NCBI GenBank assembly: GCA_963971285.1
Contig: OZ020255.1
Location: 5,022,001-5,086,000, forward strand
Origin: Astropecten irregularis
Taxonomy: Eukaryota > Echinodermata > Asteroidea > Paxillosida > Astropectinidae
Reading direction: 5' to 3'
DNA length: 64,000 nt
Positions 48,310 through 59,445 of this stretch are shown here, piece by piece (positions within the stretch are counted from its first letter, which is position 1; each line of letters opens with the position of its first letter). Made by a program: the position numbers and the translations under genes. The notes beneath the pieces were generated by a model. The model was not told the DNA's origin and did not search any database. It saw nothing but the letters and a program-made list of their open reading frames with translations.

Positions 48310-49610
48310 AACAGGGTACGTCCAAAATGGAAGAGCGTGCCTGCGCCATTGTGTACTGGCCGGGGATGTCAAAGGATATCCGTGATACCCGAGAGGGGTG
48401 CACCGATTGCACCAGAAACGCTCCTTCACAAGCTGCACACCACCGCTACCATCACCACCACCGTCATCCCCATTTGAGGCGATTTTTGCTGATTTCTTTG
48501 ATCAAGGAGGGTGCCACTACCTTGCCGTAGGGGACCGCTTGTCAGGATGGGTGGAGGTATACAGCTCATCAGCAGGTACAAGCTTCGGTGGATCTGCCGG
48601 CCTGGTCCGCCATCTCCGCTCATACTTCACCACGTTTGGTGTTCCAGAGGAGATCTCCAGCGATGGCGGCCCGGAATTTACTGCTAGTCACACGCAAGAC
48701 TTCCTCCGCCTATGGGGGTGTCAGACATCGCCTGTCTTCCGTCAGTTTCCCTCAGTCAAACGGCAGAGCAGAGGTCGCAGTGAAGACAGCGAAGAGACTC
48801 TTGGGTTCCAATACTGGCCCTACGGGCAGCCTCGACCATGACCGCTTCATGCGTGCGATGTTACAGCTCCGTAACAAACCCGATCCAGACTGCAACCTTT
48901 CACCGGTGGAGATCATATTCGGCCGCCCGTTACGAGACACCCTCTCCTTCGTTAACCGACTGGAGAAATTCTCCAATCCCCACATACGCCCCCTCTGGCG
49001 CCAGGCATGAGCAGCGAGGGAGCATGCTCTCCGAACACGGATGACTTGCACCACGGAGTCTCTTCAGGCCCACTCGTGCCCCCTTCGCCCATTGACGATC
49101 GGCGAGAGAGTCTTTATCCAGAATCAACAGGGTGCCCATCCTACCAAGTGGGACAGGTCAGGCGTGGCAGTGGAGTCCCCAGGCCATGATCAATACCGAG
49201 TGAAGGTCCATTGATCCAGGCTGCTCACATTGCGCAATCGTCGCTTCCTCCGCGCCTATACACCAGCTACTCCCTCCACTCCCTCCTTCCCTTGGCAGCC
49301 TGCGGCCACACCTCAGCCTACCAGTGGAACCCCACCATGCCACCAGCCCCTTGTGGAGCCCCCTGCCCTTCCCCGGGAGCCTGTGCGATCTACGGCGGCT
49401 GCGCCTCGAGGCACACCTACCAGTGGGCTGGCATCGCCAGGTGCTATGGGTCCAACTACGGCCGACGTCGGCCCTCATCGCCGGGACGTCCCGGATGCCA
49501 CGCCAGTTGCCGTCCCGGAGCCCCAGATGACGGATCACACTCCGCGCCCTTGCCGCGTACGACAGCCTCCCAAGCGCTACGAACCTGAGACTGGCCGGTG
49601 GACTGAATGA
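48310..49610 (+). pseudogene. Ty3/gypsy-type pol remnant: integrase, frameshifted and 5'-truncated
   Basis: A zinc-binding remnant (CAIVYWPGMSKDI..CTDC) starts near 48318. The integrase core follows with Asp codons at 48491-48493 and 48662-48664 and a Glu at 48771-48773 (D,D35E-like spacing, SNGRAE). The parts lie in different frames, so it is broken. A proline-rich tail ends with RQPPKRYEPETGRW before a stop at about 49608. Reverse transcriptase and RNase H are absent. Confidence 0.8.
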
Positions 49611-49644
49611 TTAGTCCGTTGAACTCTGTTTAGCTCCTCCGACT

Positions 49645-49653
49645 GGGGGGGGA
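49645..49653 (+). other. Polypurine tract of the retroelement
   Basis: GGGGGGGGA directly precedes the TG that opens the LTR, as expected for plus-strand priming. Confidence 0.55.
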
Positions 49654-50030
49654 TGCATAGTTTCCACCAATAGGTCTCTCTATTCTACCGCCAGAGGGCG
49701 CTATTACATTTCTCTAATGCGGAAGTAACGGCAGCGCCCTGTATCTTATGTGTGCCGACTTCATTACCGGTAAGTATTGCTTGGTTTACTAGTTGTAACT
49801 TGGTCTTGTCATACCAGTTCCACTTAGTTTGTTAGTCTTTACCTTCTTTGTTAATTACATTTTCCTATTTTGTCTTCGGTTAGTCCTTGGGCTTGTTTAC
49901 AGTTTCACATATTTTGTAATTGTTTACTGTTTGTTTTGCCACACAGGACTCTATCATCGTTGTTGATGCATTAAAGAATATTATTCGCTAGTACCAGTAC
50001 CAACAATCGAGGAGTCTGTTTCTTCAAACA
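49654..50030 (+). mobile_element. 3' LTR of the Ty3/gypsy-type remnant
   Basis: It begins TGCATAGTTTCCACC and ends GTTTCTTCAAACA (TG...CA), about 377 bases. Directly downstream the sequence is ABCB6 coding (TGTACAACGAGGCC), so this is the insertion boundary. No 5' LTR is seen. Confidence 0.65.
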
Positions 50031-50161
50031 TGTACAACGAGGCCATCACATTGTACCAGACAAGCGAATGGGAATCCATTGCATCTCTAGCTTTACAGAA
50101 CACTGCACAGAACAGCATGATCACGCGTCAGATCCACTACGTCAGCGAAAACATACTCGAC
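50031..50161 (+). pseudogene. ABCB6: ABCB6-like exon e: 5' end replaced by an LTR, helix shortened
   Basis: It encodes YNEAITLYQTSEWESIASLA and NTAQNSMI, then jumps to HYVSENILD before GTAAGC. About ten residues of a transmembrane helix expected between these parts are missing. Confidence 0.8.
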
Positions 50162-50309
50162 GTAAGCAGCTTTTTTGTATACTTTTCAAGTTGGCTGTTT
50201 TTAGGACTCAATATTGGCCAGTGTGGAATGAGGCGATATAAGTTGGGCTTTCATGGTGTCGATTGAGTAAGTTCGTATTCCCCAGAGGCAAAGCACATTG
50301 CGTCCTTCA

Positions 50310-50600
50310 AAGATCAATACAAGTAATAACTGCTGCAAACTGCTCATCAGCCAAAACAATGTCCTGAAATTTATAAAAATGCTTGGAGTTGGGAGAGCCT
50401 GACGCGTTTCGATCATAGCAAGGGTCGATTTCACCAAACTCTTCAAAATTTGCTATTAATCGTAAATTACTTTTGATGCATTGAAGCCCTACATGTATGT
50501 TGGATAGGCCCCCCTAAGATGGGTTACCCTTCCTAACTCGAGTTACGATCGATCGCAGGGCTTCGTCACAGAAATCGACTCCAGGATCTTTTTCTAAGGC
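50310..50600. mobile_element. Nested pair: foldback arm and family J element
   Basis: AACTGCTCATCAGCC..GACGCGTTTCGATC (as at 8395-8475) is interrupted by GGGTCGATTTCACC..GAAATCGACTCC (50423-50581), a family J element. CAGGATCTTTTTCTAAGGC then resumes. Confidence 0.65.
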
Positions 50601-50845
50601 TTCAAAGATCACAGGTGCCCCCTTGTGTGCATATGGTGGATTTGACGTTGTTTTGCTCTATTTATGGCGGTCGAAATTCATTCATTGTTGTCAGAAAGAT
50701 TGTCGAATAATAAGGCTGCCCCAATCCAATTATGGCTGTGTAAATGTAAATTTGAGAAAAAAAAAAGTTTCGGTACAATATTTTTGAATCGGTCCAGTTT
50801 TGACATATGGAGTTTTAGACTTGTTGTAGCTCTTTCCAAGAATGT

Positions 50846-50911
50846 CTCTGGATTTGACAAAGTGTGAGTGCTGTCTGTCACCTTTACCAACGTTGTACAT
50901 ATGCCCTTTAA
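50846..50911 (-). mobile_element. MITE family B fragment
   Basis: GACAAAGTGTGAGTGCTGTC and CACCTTTACCAA, ending in CCCTTTAA. Confidence 0.5.
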
Positions 50912-51836
50912 GTACTTTTATGTAACTGACTTAAATAGGTGAACTTGAATCATATTGTATAAGGGGAGACACGAAAAAGATTTTACTCGGCGCGCCGCGG
51001 CCCGCCGCACTGCGCCGCGGGTCGGCGGGCCGCGGTAGGCCGATCCCGCAGTGCGCCGCGCGGATTAGATTCCTGCATAACAAAAGGTGAAATTTGCACT
51101 AATCCCTACACGGTTCAATGCATAGGCAAGTACTCCGGCCAGCCGCGGCGCGCCGACAGACTTACAAAGCAGCTAAAAACTATAAGGTATAACCCAGGAC
51201 AAGAATCTTTAAGAAACATTCTTTGGAAAAGAAATGTAGGCTACTTCAATAATAACTAATATTGAGCGACGATCTTCCGTACCCAATTAGAAAAAAAACC
51301 CACAGATGTTTAGGAAACTCGTTTGAGTCTTAATTCACGCAAGGATTCGCTAAATTTCCACGTATAGAAAATTCCCCTTTGGATGTTATTTGTACGGATA
51401 CGAACCATTGATAAAGTATTCACGCAATCTCTGAGGTATGTGGATTCGCTATATGGACGGTCAAGCAAACGTATTTATGGGGTTGCTTGGTGTGGTCTGA
51501 TCTCAGCCAATCAGAAAATTACTGTTGGCAGCAAACTTACGACGATTATTTTGTCCCATCAGTGTGAGCGTTATATGAATCTATGTGGCCTACATAACAC
51601 TTCCTGTCTAGCTAGCTGTGATCGCAGCGTGTCCGGTTATTGGGCATTTTTCCAGCGTCCATCGGACGATAAAATTAAATGGCCTATTTGTGTTTCCCTC
51701 TAATTTTGCTAGCATCCCGCGTGTCTTTACAAAATGGAATTACTGCCAAAACAACAAAACAGAAATGATATTTATCGACGGCAATTGCCATTGAGAAATG
51801 TCGAGGTACACATCATAATTACGAGTTTAAAGGTAC

Positions 51837-51988
51837 AGTAAAAAGGATTGGTAACATACCCAAATGGAAATGTTCACATACTTACCTACAACTTTCAAGA
51901 AATTTGTGGGAAGCCGTGTCAGTCCATCGAAATGATGAAGAAAATATGAATGATGTGAAGATGATGGTGCTAGTAGAAGCATACCAAT
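51837..51988 (-). mobile_element. Partial MITE family B inside the 3.2-kb element
   Basis: TTAAAGGTACAGTAAAAAGG start and GATGATGGTGCTAGTAGAAG interior, truncated. Confidence 0.55.
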
Positions 51989-52398
51989 TCGGCGAACGCA
52001 GGTAGCCAAAGTGTGTTTATTTTACATCTAGGCCTACTTTGTATTATTAATTAATAATAATTTATTTTAAACATCTTTATCATCCGAGACCACAATTAAA
52101 ACTGAAAGCAAGAAAAATAGGAAAAAGGTAAGAAATAAATAATGATCACCGTGGACACTGCTTTATTTTCACCAGCACTGATATTAATTAAAACTGCAGT
52201 AAAACCATACCTATGTAAAATGTATTCTTTTTGTCTCCGAGCTGTTTCAGGACCAACAACGATCAAACCAAAGAAAGTGTTTTGAAAATGGGCCATTTAA
52301 GATGCACGCAACTGAGTAATGCTGCAAACGTGAGAAATCTTGGATGAAAAGAGGATACGGCTTTTTAATAATATTATGAAATCGTGAAATAAACCAAC

Positions 52399-52490
52399 GG
52401 GGTTTTACCGCCAAGCGGGATCCAAATCTGCGACCTCCAAAATACCCGGTACTCGATAATACAATAGGTCGTACCAACTGAGCCCAGGGG
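52399..52490 (-). mobile_element. Degenerate tRNA-derived SINE
   Basis: The reverse complement shows GGCTCAGTTGGTACGACC and a decayed box B (GGATCCCGCTTGG region). Confidence 0.45.
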
Positions 52491-54207
52491 ATATCCAGAA
52501 TAAGTTGGTTTCAAATTTTAAAAATGTTAACAGTAATACATATCTGCTTAAAAATTACACCATTTCAAAGTTCATACTTTTCACATATTGTTCTATGATG
52601 GATGGTCATCCACGTAGCATATACATGTATCCAACTACGGTAATGATGCGTCTCACTTCACAAAAAATAAAAGTCATTGATATCGATTCATGTCATTTCC
52701 CTTCCGCTGGTGCTATCCTTGTCAACTTCGGCTTGTCATCTGCAAAACCGAAAACAGCAATGAAATAAAAAAATTATTTACAAATCGGTTTATTGAAAAG
52801 TTTGCATGATGTTGACTAAAGTTAGTAGTACATGTATTGTAGTAAAGGTCATATGTACGAGTATCAAAGTTTTACAATGTACATAACTGGGTCATTGTCA
52901 GGCATAATATTTAGGAATCCATGAGAAAAGAGAAGATTGATATTCATGTCTACAAACACTCACCCCGAGGCCCGATATATTTTTGGCGATGTAGTCTTAC
53001 TATACCCATGGAGGAATTTCCCTCCCCCCTATACCGATCGATGTGCATGTGTTGTGCGTATTATTAGTTTCCGTTCACGCCGATGAAATGAAGATTCATC
53101 CCTGGTATTTAGCTATCTCATCTTATAAGATAGATTTACTTTTAAACCATGAGATAAATGGTTGTTCATTTCGTTTTTATCACGCGGTATGAAGCATACC
53201 GCGCTGGTAGTCTTGACTGCACGTGCTGCGTTGTGTGCACTTGCCACAGAGTTTTATCTGTCGTGTTCCCGGCATTAGTATTACTGTACCAAACACTATA
53301 ATCGCAACAACAACCCGGGTAGCTGACTAAAATACGACATCGCGCTCGTAGAGATTGCGTGCTCACGGGGAAGTCCCAAATTGCACACGATGACTCACGG
53401 GATCGGGGAGCCAATGGAAAAATTGCTTGCGCTTCGTCTTGGGTGTTGACCAATCAACGGAAGCATTGCATAGACTGAAACGCTACTCATTGGTTGGTAC
53501 GGTTAGTCAGCCTATGTCTTACTCTGAACCACGATACCGGCGAACGACGTTTGTAAAATGAAAACCGAAATAATTGCCGAGGCCTGAAAATGGTACGAAG
53601 ACAATAATATCAGGAATCTACTAACGGAATACAACATGAATACTAGTTTAGATTACATAATCGAGCAAAGTCATTTGTCGTCCGTGATTAAAAACAAAAT
53701 TAATCGGCGAACAGTCTCGATCGTTATAACTTCGTACGTGAAGGTAGGACACTTGAATCGAATTAGTTAAACATCACGAAATCAGTTTTCATTTTGATTT
53801 TTTCCCGATCGTCAGAAATTCATGAATAAAGAATTCTTTGTCAGATCTCCAGAAATTCCAAGTCGTCTCATGCATTTTGTGTGTACAATGGCATGAATCC
53901 CAAGGCATGGTCTCGCCTCAGTTCACACACACATGCGGCGCGCCGCGTCCCGCCTCGTGTGTGAGAGGCGAAGTGGGGCATTCTTCGTACGTATTAACAT
54001 AACAACGGAGGTGGCACAATAGGCAAAGTTAATGAGCTGGAGTCTTGTCTGGGCGCCGCACTGCGCCGCGGTTGAGGGGAAAATTGCAGCTTTGAAATTT
54101 GCGCCGCAAAGCGCCGCGGCGCGCCGCGGCGGGCCGAGTAAAATCTTTTTCGTGTCTCCCCTAACTCTTGTTGAGTTTGAACTCTGTATGTTTGTCTTAG
54201 TGTACAG

Positions 54208-54290
54208 GTTGGTGATTATGTGCTATTTGCATCCTATATACATATAACCCAGCTCTATGGGCCGCTCAACTTCTTTGGAACATACTACAG
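54208..54290 (+). pseudogene. ABCB6: ABCB6-like exon f: last helix before the coupling region
   Basis: It encodes [20 protein letters not shown] and NFFGTYYR, a strong ABCB6 match. The acceptor is TGTACAG, the donor GTAATG. Confidence 0.87.
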
Positions 54291-54533
54291 GTAATGACGC
54301 CTTTTGACATGTTTGAAACCAATAATGGTTTTTGCTTACGGTTAGCGTATTTCATGTGAGAGTTTTCTTTTTTCGCTATGCCAGCAAGGGCTTTGTGCAG
54401 AATGCTTATGACATTGCAATAGCTGAAAATAATAAAGGATTATAATTTGCCTAGAAATTCCTCAGTAAACAATTATTACAGGGATGTGTCACACTTCATA
54501 TGAATCTGAATTCCAATTTGTTTAAAAAAGATT

Positions 54534-54775
54534 TGAGGCTTTGCATGGTGACAATTGGTATGTGGATCGGTTTGTAGAAACACCATAATCGGTTGTACTG
54601 TCACACTTGTATATATCGTTCACACTTCTCGCAATTAAAGGTCTCAACGTTTCGACTAGTCTGCTCTCTCTCGAAACGTTGAGACCTGATTGCGAGAAGT
54701 GCGAACAATATGCAAGTGCGAAAGTACGAACAATTATTACATGGTGTTTCCGCAAACCGATCCACATTCCAATAT
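54534..54775. mobile_element. Foldback element (GTCTCAACGTTTCGACTAG)
   Basis: CAATTAAAGGTCTCAACGTTTCG is mirrored by CGAAACGTTGAGACC. Outer GTGGATCGGTTTG..CAAACCGATCCAC also pair. A relative is at 17470-17640. Confidence 0.75.
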
Positions 54776-55007
54776 ATTTGTTTAGATTTTAATTGAGAAT
54801 TTCAGCTTTTTTGTACACATAGGAACTTTTTAAATTTCAGCTTTTTTTGTGGTGTTTTCAGATTTTTTGTGTGTGGCCACTCACATCCTTGTAATTAATC
54901 GGTAAAATCGCAGGGAGTCTTGCTTACAGATTCCACAAAATTGATTTCACGCATGAAGCACAAAAATAAGCCATAATGGATTCCATGAAATTAAGGCGCT
55001 ATGAGGC

Positions 55008-55408
55008 ACGTTCTCACACACCAAAAAGCGTGACTACATGTATTTGGGTCGCACTCAAAATCGCGACCCAAATAGCGCTTTTTGTTGTGTTCCCACAGCC
55101 AAAAAAGCGCGACCCAAATCGTGCCGGTGTGATTTCTATCGAACCGCCCGTGCGCAGTGAAGCGTGAAGTTGGCCTGCATCCTGTGCTAAACTCGCGGGT
55201 CCGCCTTGCATGATGGGATATAAAAAAACGGTATTTTTTGGTGCACCGTTGCAAAAAGACGCACTTTTAGTGCGATTTGCAGCACGCTCCAAATCGCACA
55301 ATAGTCGCTATTATTTGTGTCCCCACACAAATAAGCGCGACTATTTGGGTCGCGCTGCAAATCGCGAACCAAATTGTCACCCTTTTTTTGGTGTGTGAGA
55401 ACGTGCAG
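55008..55408. mobile_element. Family G element, long copy
   Basis: AGGCACGTTCTCACACACC at the left and GGTGTGTGAGAACGTGC at the right, with inner GCGACCCAAAT repeats. Confidence 0.75.
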
Positions 55409-55478
55409 GCCTATGGTCTGCAGTCACTTGTCCTCCCAAGGTCCAACAATACTTGTGGCTAATAATTGATTTTTTTCA

Positions 55479-55930
55479 ATGGGAGACTTTTGGAGCAAGC
55501 TGTCGATAGAGGGCAGCAAACAAAAAAAAAACTGAAAACTTTTGTACACGCTTTAAGTATGGTGATGTCCAAAAACTTTCAAAAAGTCGCAGGAAAAAGC
55601 TGTAAACATTAAATTCAGGCAATTAACAATTAATTTTTAGCTTCACATGCATTGCCACCCACCCCAATTCTAATACCCGAAAACACAAAGTGGGTTGAAA
55701 TTCTTATATTTGGCGAGGAATAATGTGCTTAGGTCTCGCTTGCCAAGTAAAAAATGTGTGCACAAAACACTATGCTGTTTGCTGTCGGCCACCATGATCG
55801 TTTGTAACTCGCCCTTTTGATGGCCAACCTGCACAGATTCTGCATTTGTTTATTCTTGGGGAACTCATATGTCCTCCCTTGCCAACAAAACCGGGCACTG
55901 GACAGTATTACCAAGCATTTTCAAGGGATT
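55479..55930 (-). mobile_element. Transposon relic with THAP-like domain, minus copy
   Basis: The minus strand encodes YEFPKNKQMQNLCRLAIKRA, close to the plus copy at 45640. The flank CAATGGGAGACTTTTGGAGC is the inverse of that at 46000. Confidence 0.5.
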
Positions 55931-56078
55931 AATTACGCCGGTTATGTTTACGACGAATAGGCCTATTCATGCACAAAAGCACTTTTGCCGAGACAGGTGA
56001 AGCGCGCCCTCTTTAGATTAACAATGGTTAGTCAAAAGTCTCTCATTATTCTTCATTCTGTTTTGTGTTTGTGTGCAG

Positions 56079-56144
56079 GGTTATATTCAACAAGCATTGG
56101 TCGACATGGAAAACATGCTGGATATCCTAAAAGAAAAACAAGAC
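56079..56144 (+). pseudogene. ABCB6: ABCB6-like exon g with 2-nt insertion
   Basis: It encodes QQALVDMENMLDILKEKQD. Between acceptor and QQA the bases GGTTATATTC are two longer than the frame allows (TATATT where TATT fits), so the junction with exon f is out of frame. Confidence 0.78.
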
Positions 56145-56219
56145 GTAAGCTGAAAAGAAAATGGCCGAAAAGTACGCTCTGAATTGTGTGGGATTGTTTA
56201 TGTACATATTACATTATAC

Positions 56220-56940
56220 ATTGAATGAAATGGTAGAAATCCGAAACTAACAGTTTTGAATACATGAATTTCAGTAACCAGAAGAAATGTGTTCGAATAT
56301 TTAGTAGTCATAATTAAAATCTGATCATATTGTTGAGTCGGTTTTACTAAATATTGTTTTTCATTGAGAAATTTCTTGAAAGATTCATCTTTTATTATTA
56401 TTATTTATTTGACCATCATAAAAACAAGCAATACAAAAAGAAGATTACAAACAAAGAATTGATTAATAATAACCGGGACAAAATAAACGTTATAAATGTT
56501 AAAGCGGGGATCGAGAACGAAAATCTGAATACTTCATAGGACAAGAGACAGTAATTATGTGGGTCAGGAACTGCAAAAGTGAAGATTAGTAAATTCCAAA
56601 AAGTAACTCTTTTTACATGTTCAGGGTGAGTCAAAAAGATAGGTGATGAATGGATCGGTAATGTTTTTCATAACAAACAAATGACACTCAAAAGTTCAGT
56701 AAAACAAATATTTAACAAGCACTCTCTCCTGCTTATTAGAAAAACGAATGAAGCAAATTGATCATTTATAAGACGACTTATGTCTATCTTAATGAAGTTA
56801 CTCGTTTTGCAAGCTGTCCATGGAATATTTGACAAAACAATGTAAAGTAAGCATTGAATGACTCTTGAATACCCTAAATTTGCTCCGTCGATGTTTTGAT
56901 TCAGTCAAGCATTAACATTCTATGGACAGTGTACGTATGT
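56220..56940. other. Intron sequence without recognised features
   Basis: AT-rich sequence; short open frames only. Nothing assignable. Confidence 0.4.
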
Positions 56941-56972
56941 ACTCACTCCTTATGTGTATGTCTTTCTTGTAG

Positions 56973-57058
56973 GTTATTGATATGCCTGGTGCTCAAAGCC
57001 TTGTGGTGAGCAAGGGTATGTTAGAGTTTGACAACGTCACGTTCTACTACAACCCATT
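56973..57058 (+). pseudogene. ABCB6: ABCB6-like exon h: start of the nucleotide-binding domain
   Basis: It encodes VIDMPGAQSLVVSKGMLEFD and NVTFYYNP, the lead-in to the NBD with an aromatic A-loop region. The frame is intact. Confidence 0.86.
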
Positions 57059-57105
57059 GTAAGTATTCCTCACAAAACTCTCCTCTTTAAGGGCCTGGGG
57101 CCAAT

Positions 57106-57337
57106 TTCATAGAGCTGCTAAGCACAAAATTTCGCTAAGCATGACATTTCTGTCTAATAATAAAGACAGGATTAACATCCAATGTCCATGTGTTGTGTAT
57201 CACTTGCAATTGTACCTTAAATTGTTCGCTGACTATGAATATCAAATGGAATTTTCAATGGTGGTTTGTTTTATTGGACAAGCCATTTTTGTGCTAAGCA
57301 ATTTTTTGTGCTAAGCAGGTTTATGAAATTGGCCCCT
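57106..57337. mobile_element. Family E element
   Basis: GGGGCCAATTTCATAGAGCT at the left and GGTTTATGAAATTGGCCCC at the right. A clean full copy of about 230 bp. Confidence 0.8.
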
Positions 57338-57839
57338 GTTTGTTTTAAGTACACAATCAGTGATCCTGCTGCTCCGGATCCCATGTAAGCATATCCTGCA
57401 TGGGATGTGGATTTGCAAGACACTGATCGCATGCTTGAAACAAATAAAGAGGCCCCTAGTCATCACAGGTTTTCTCTTTTATTTTGCCAGCTTTGAGAGA
57501 CTGTTTTCTGAAGTAATGTTACTAATCTCTGAATCTCTGCCTGTGTAAAAAAAAAGGGTTACTAGTAAGAGCCACAAATGGAGATAGTTGCAACAACTTT
57601 TAAGTTGGGACCAAAAATGGCTGCACATTATGTGTACAGTGCTGTGTCTCTTTCTCTGTGTACATCGATGCATAGTCGGCCATGTTTGGTCCAGCCTGTG
57701 CGGGGGCCATGTTTGGTCCAGCCTGTGCAGGGACCCTCAAGATCACAACTTCTCTGTGTATATGCCTCTGGTGCCAGTCAGTGAATGACACAACAGAGTA
57801 ATTAAATGGATTAAATAGAGTAGGCCCTATCTTTTGATA

Positions 57840-58080
57840 TAAGTAATAAACTGCTGCAAACTGCTCATCAGCCAGAATAATGACCTGAAATTTACAAAAT
57901 GCTTGGAGTTAGGAGGGCCTGATGCGTTTCGATCCCAGCAGGATCTTTCTCAAAGGCTAAATGACAAGAGGACAAGAACATGTACGATTATACACGTTTT
58001 TGTCCTGTCATTTAGCCTTTGATAAAGATCCTGCTAGGATCAAAACACGTCTGGCCCTCCTAACTCCAAGCACAGTATCT
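57840..58080. mobile_element. Foldback element (GGAGGGCCTGATGCGTTTCG)
   Basis: TTAGGAGGGCCTGATGCG..AGGATC is mirrored by GATCCTGCTAGGATCAAAAC..GGCCCTCCTAA around a short loop. Related to 8446-8550. Confidence 0.7.
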
Positions 58081-58230
58081 TTTGCAAAGATTTTGTGGGA
58101 TTTGCAAAGAGAACCTGATCAAGCCACCGTTCCGACTTCAAGACATGTAGACCACGCTTCCACCACTCTACCACCTTAGCTTCCAAGCCAGATAGTAACA
58201 TCCTTCCTATTGTACTTGTCAAATTTTACA

Positions 58231-58473
58231 GGGGCCAATTTCCACGGCCCTGCTTAGCACAAAACTTTGCTAACCATGAAATTTCTGTCTTGATAAAAAC
58301 AGGATTAACAACCAAATTTCCATGTGTTGTGTATTACTTGTGATTGTTCTTTGACTGTTGTTCGCTGACTATGAATATCAAATGGAATTTTTGATGTTGG
58401 TTTGTTTCATTGAGGTAGTCATTTTGCGCTAAGCAATTTTTGTGTGTGTTTAACAGCTCCATGAAATTGGCCC
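58231..58473. mobile_element. Family E element
   Basis: GGGGCCAATTTCCACGGCCC at the left and CTCCATGAAATTGGCCC at the right. Confidence 0.75.
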
Positions 58474-58543
58474 AGAGTGTCAGTCATCTTGACATTTGGA
58501 GATCTGACACAGCTTACTTTTCTAATATTCTTTCTTTTTACAG

Positions 58544-58601
58544 AAAACCCATTCTAAAGAATATCTCCTTAACAGTGTTGCCCGGCCAGACTTAAGCTCT
58601 T
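58544..58601 (+). pseudogene. ABCB6: ABCB6-like exon i with in-frame TAA
   Basis: It encodes KPILKNISLTVLPGQT, then TAA (58593-58595) where the family has a leucine (TTA would fit), then AL and the donor GTAAGT. The phase and length are otherwise correct. Confidence 0.8.
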
Positions 58602-58689
58602 GTAAGTTCCTTAAAACCTGATCACTCCCAAACAAGCCCCCCCCCCCCCAACAACAAAATAAATAAATAAAAAATATAATCATCAAATA

Positions 58690-59445
58690 ACCACAAAGGA
58701 AACTGACTGAATTTTAAAGTCTTTGAAAAGTGAACAAAGAAAAATTGACTGGAGCAGGATTTGAACCGGCGACCTCCTGAATACCGTACAGGCACTCTAC
58801 CAACTGAGCCATCCAGTCAGTTACCCTTGTGGTTATTTGATGATTATATTAATTAAAAAGCAGTATCCTCTTTGAGTGATCCCCATGTACCCGGCGTTCC
58901 CAGGTTGCAACATTGTTGCGTGTATCATTGAAACGATCCCTGGGGTATGGCGATGTGTGCCTGGTTTCATGGCTTCTGACTGCCAAACGAACAAAGATAG
59001 TTGACTATTGGGGTCACCACCAACGTAGGGCTGGATGGCTCAGTTGGTAGAGCGCCTGTACAGTATTCAGGAGGTCGCCGGTTCGAATCCCGCTCCAGTC
59101 AATTTTTCTTTGTTCACTTTTCAATGACTTAAAACTCAGTCAGTTTCCCTTGTGGTATTTTCACGTATATATTAATTAAAAAGCCGTATCCTCTTTGAGT
59201 GATCCCCCATGTACCGTTCCCAGGTTGCAGCATTGTTGCGTGTATCATTGAAACGATCCCTGGGGTGTGGCGGTGTGTGCGTGGTTTCATGGCTTCTGAC
59301 TGTCAAACGAACAAAGAAGGTTGACTATTGGGGTCACCACCAACGTAGGGCTGGATGGCTCAATTGGTAGAGTGCCTGTACGGAATTCAGGAGGTCGCCG
59401 GTTCGAATCCCGCTCCAGTCAATTTTTCTTTGTTCACTTTTCACA
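58690..59445. mobile_element. Cluster of three SINE type 1 copies, first pair head-to-head
   Basis: tRNA-like heads lie at 58749-58817 (minus), 59027-59100 (plus) and 59345-59420 (plus). Each has GGCTCAGTTGGTAGAG-like box A and GGTTCGAATCCCGC-like box B. The repeated flank is GGGGTCACCACCAACGTAGG. Confidence 0.75.

Larger units (their letters stand above)
50962..54162. mobile_element. 3.2-kb element with long GC-rich inverted termini, unrecognised family
   Basis: AGGGGAGACACGAAAAAGAT plus TTTACTCGGCGCGCCGCGG opens it. The exact reverse complement closes it (ending CGTGTCTCCCCT at 54162). Subterminal GCGCCGCGG repeats occur at both ends. A 106-codon frame at 51383-51703 is unlike anything I know. 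No transposase motif is evident. Confidence 0.7.

Noticed and set aside
49158-49538. Arg-rich minus-strand open frame
   Set aside because: It is antisense to the GC-rich pol C-terminal region of the retroelement.
51383-51703. 106-codon gene inside the 3.2-kb element
   Set aside because: No recognisable domain, no splice support and composition like random AT-rich sequence; kept only as a note.
59027-59100. Functional tRNA gene
   Set aside because: Boxes A and B are good, but the anticodon arm gives a loop longer than 7 bases and the same sequence recurs with a common SINE tail.
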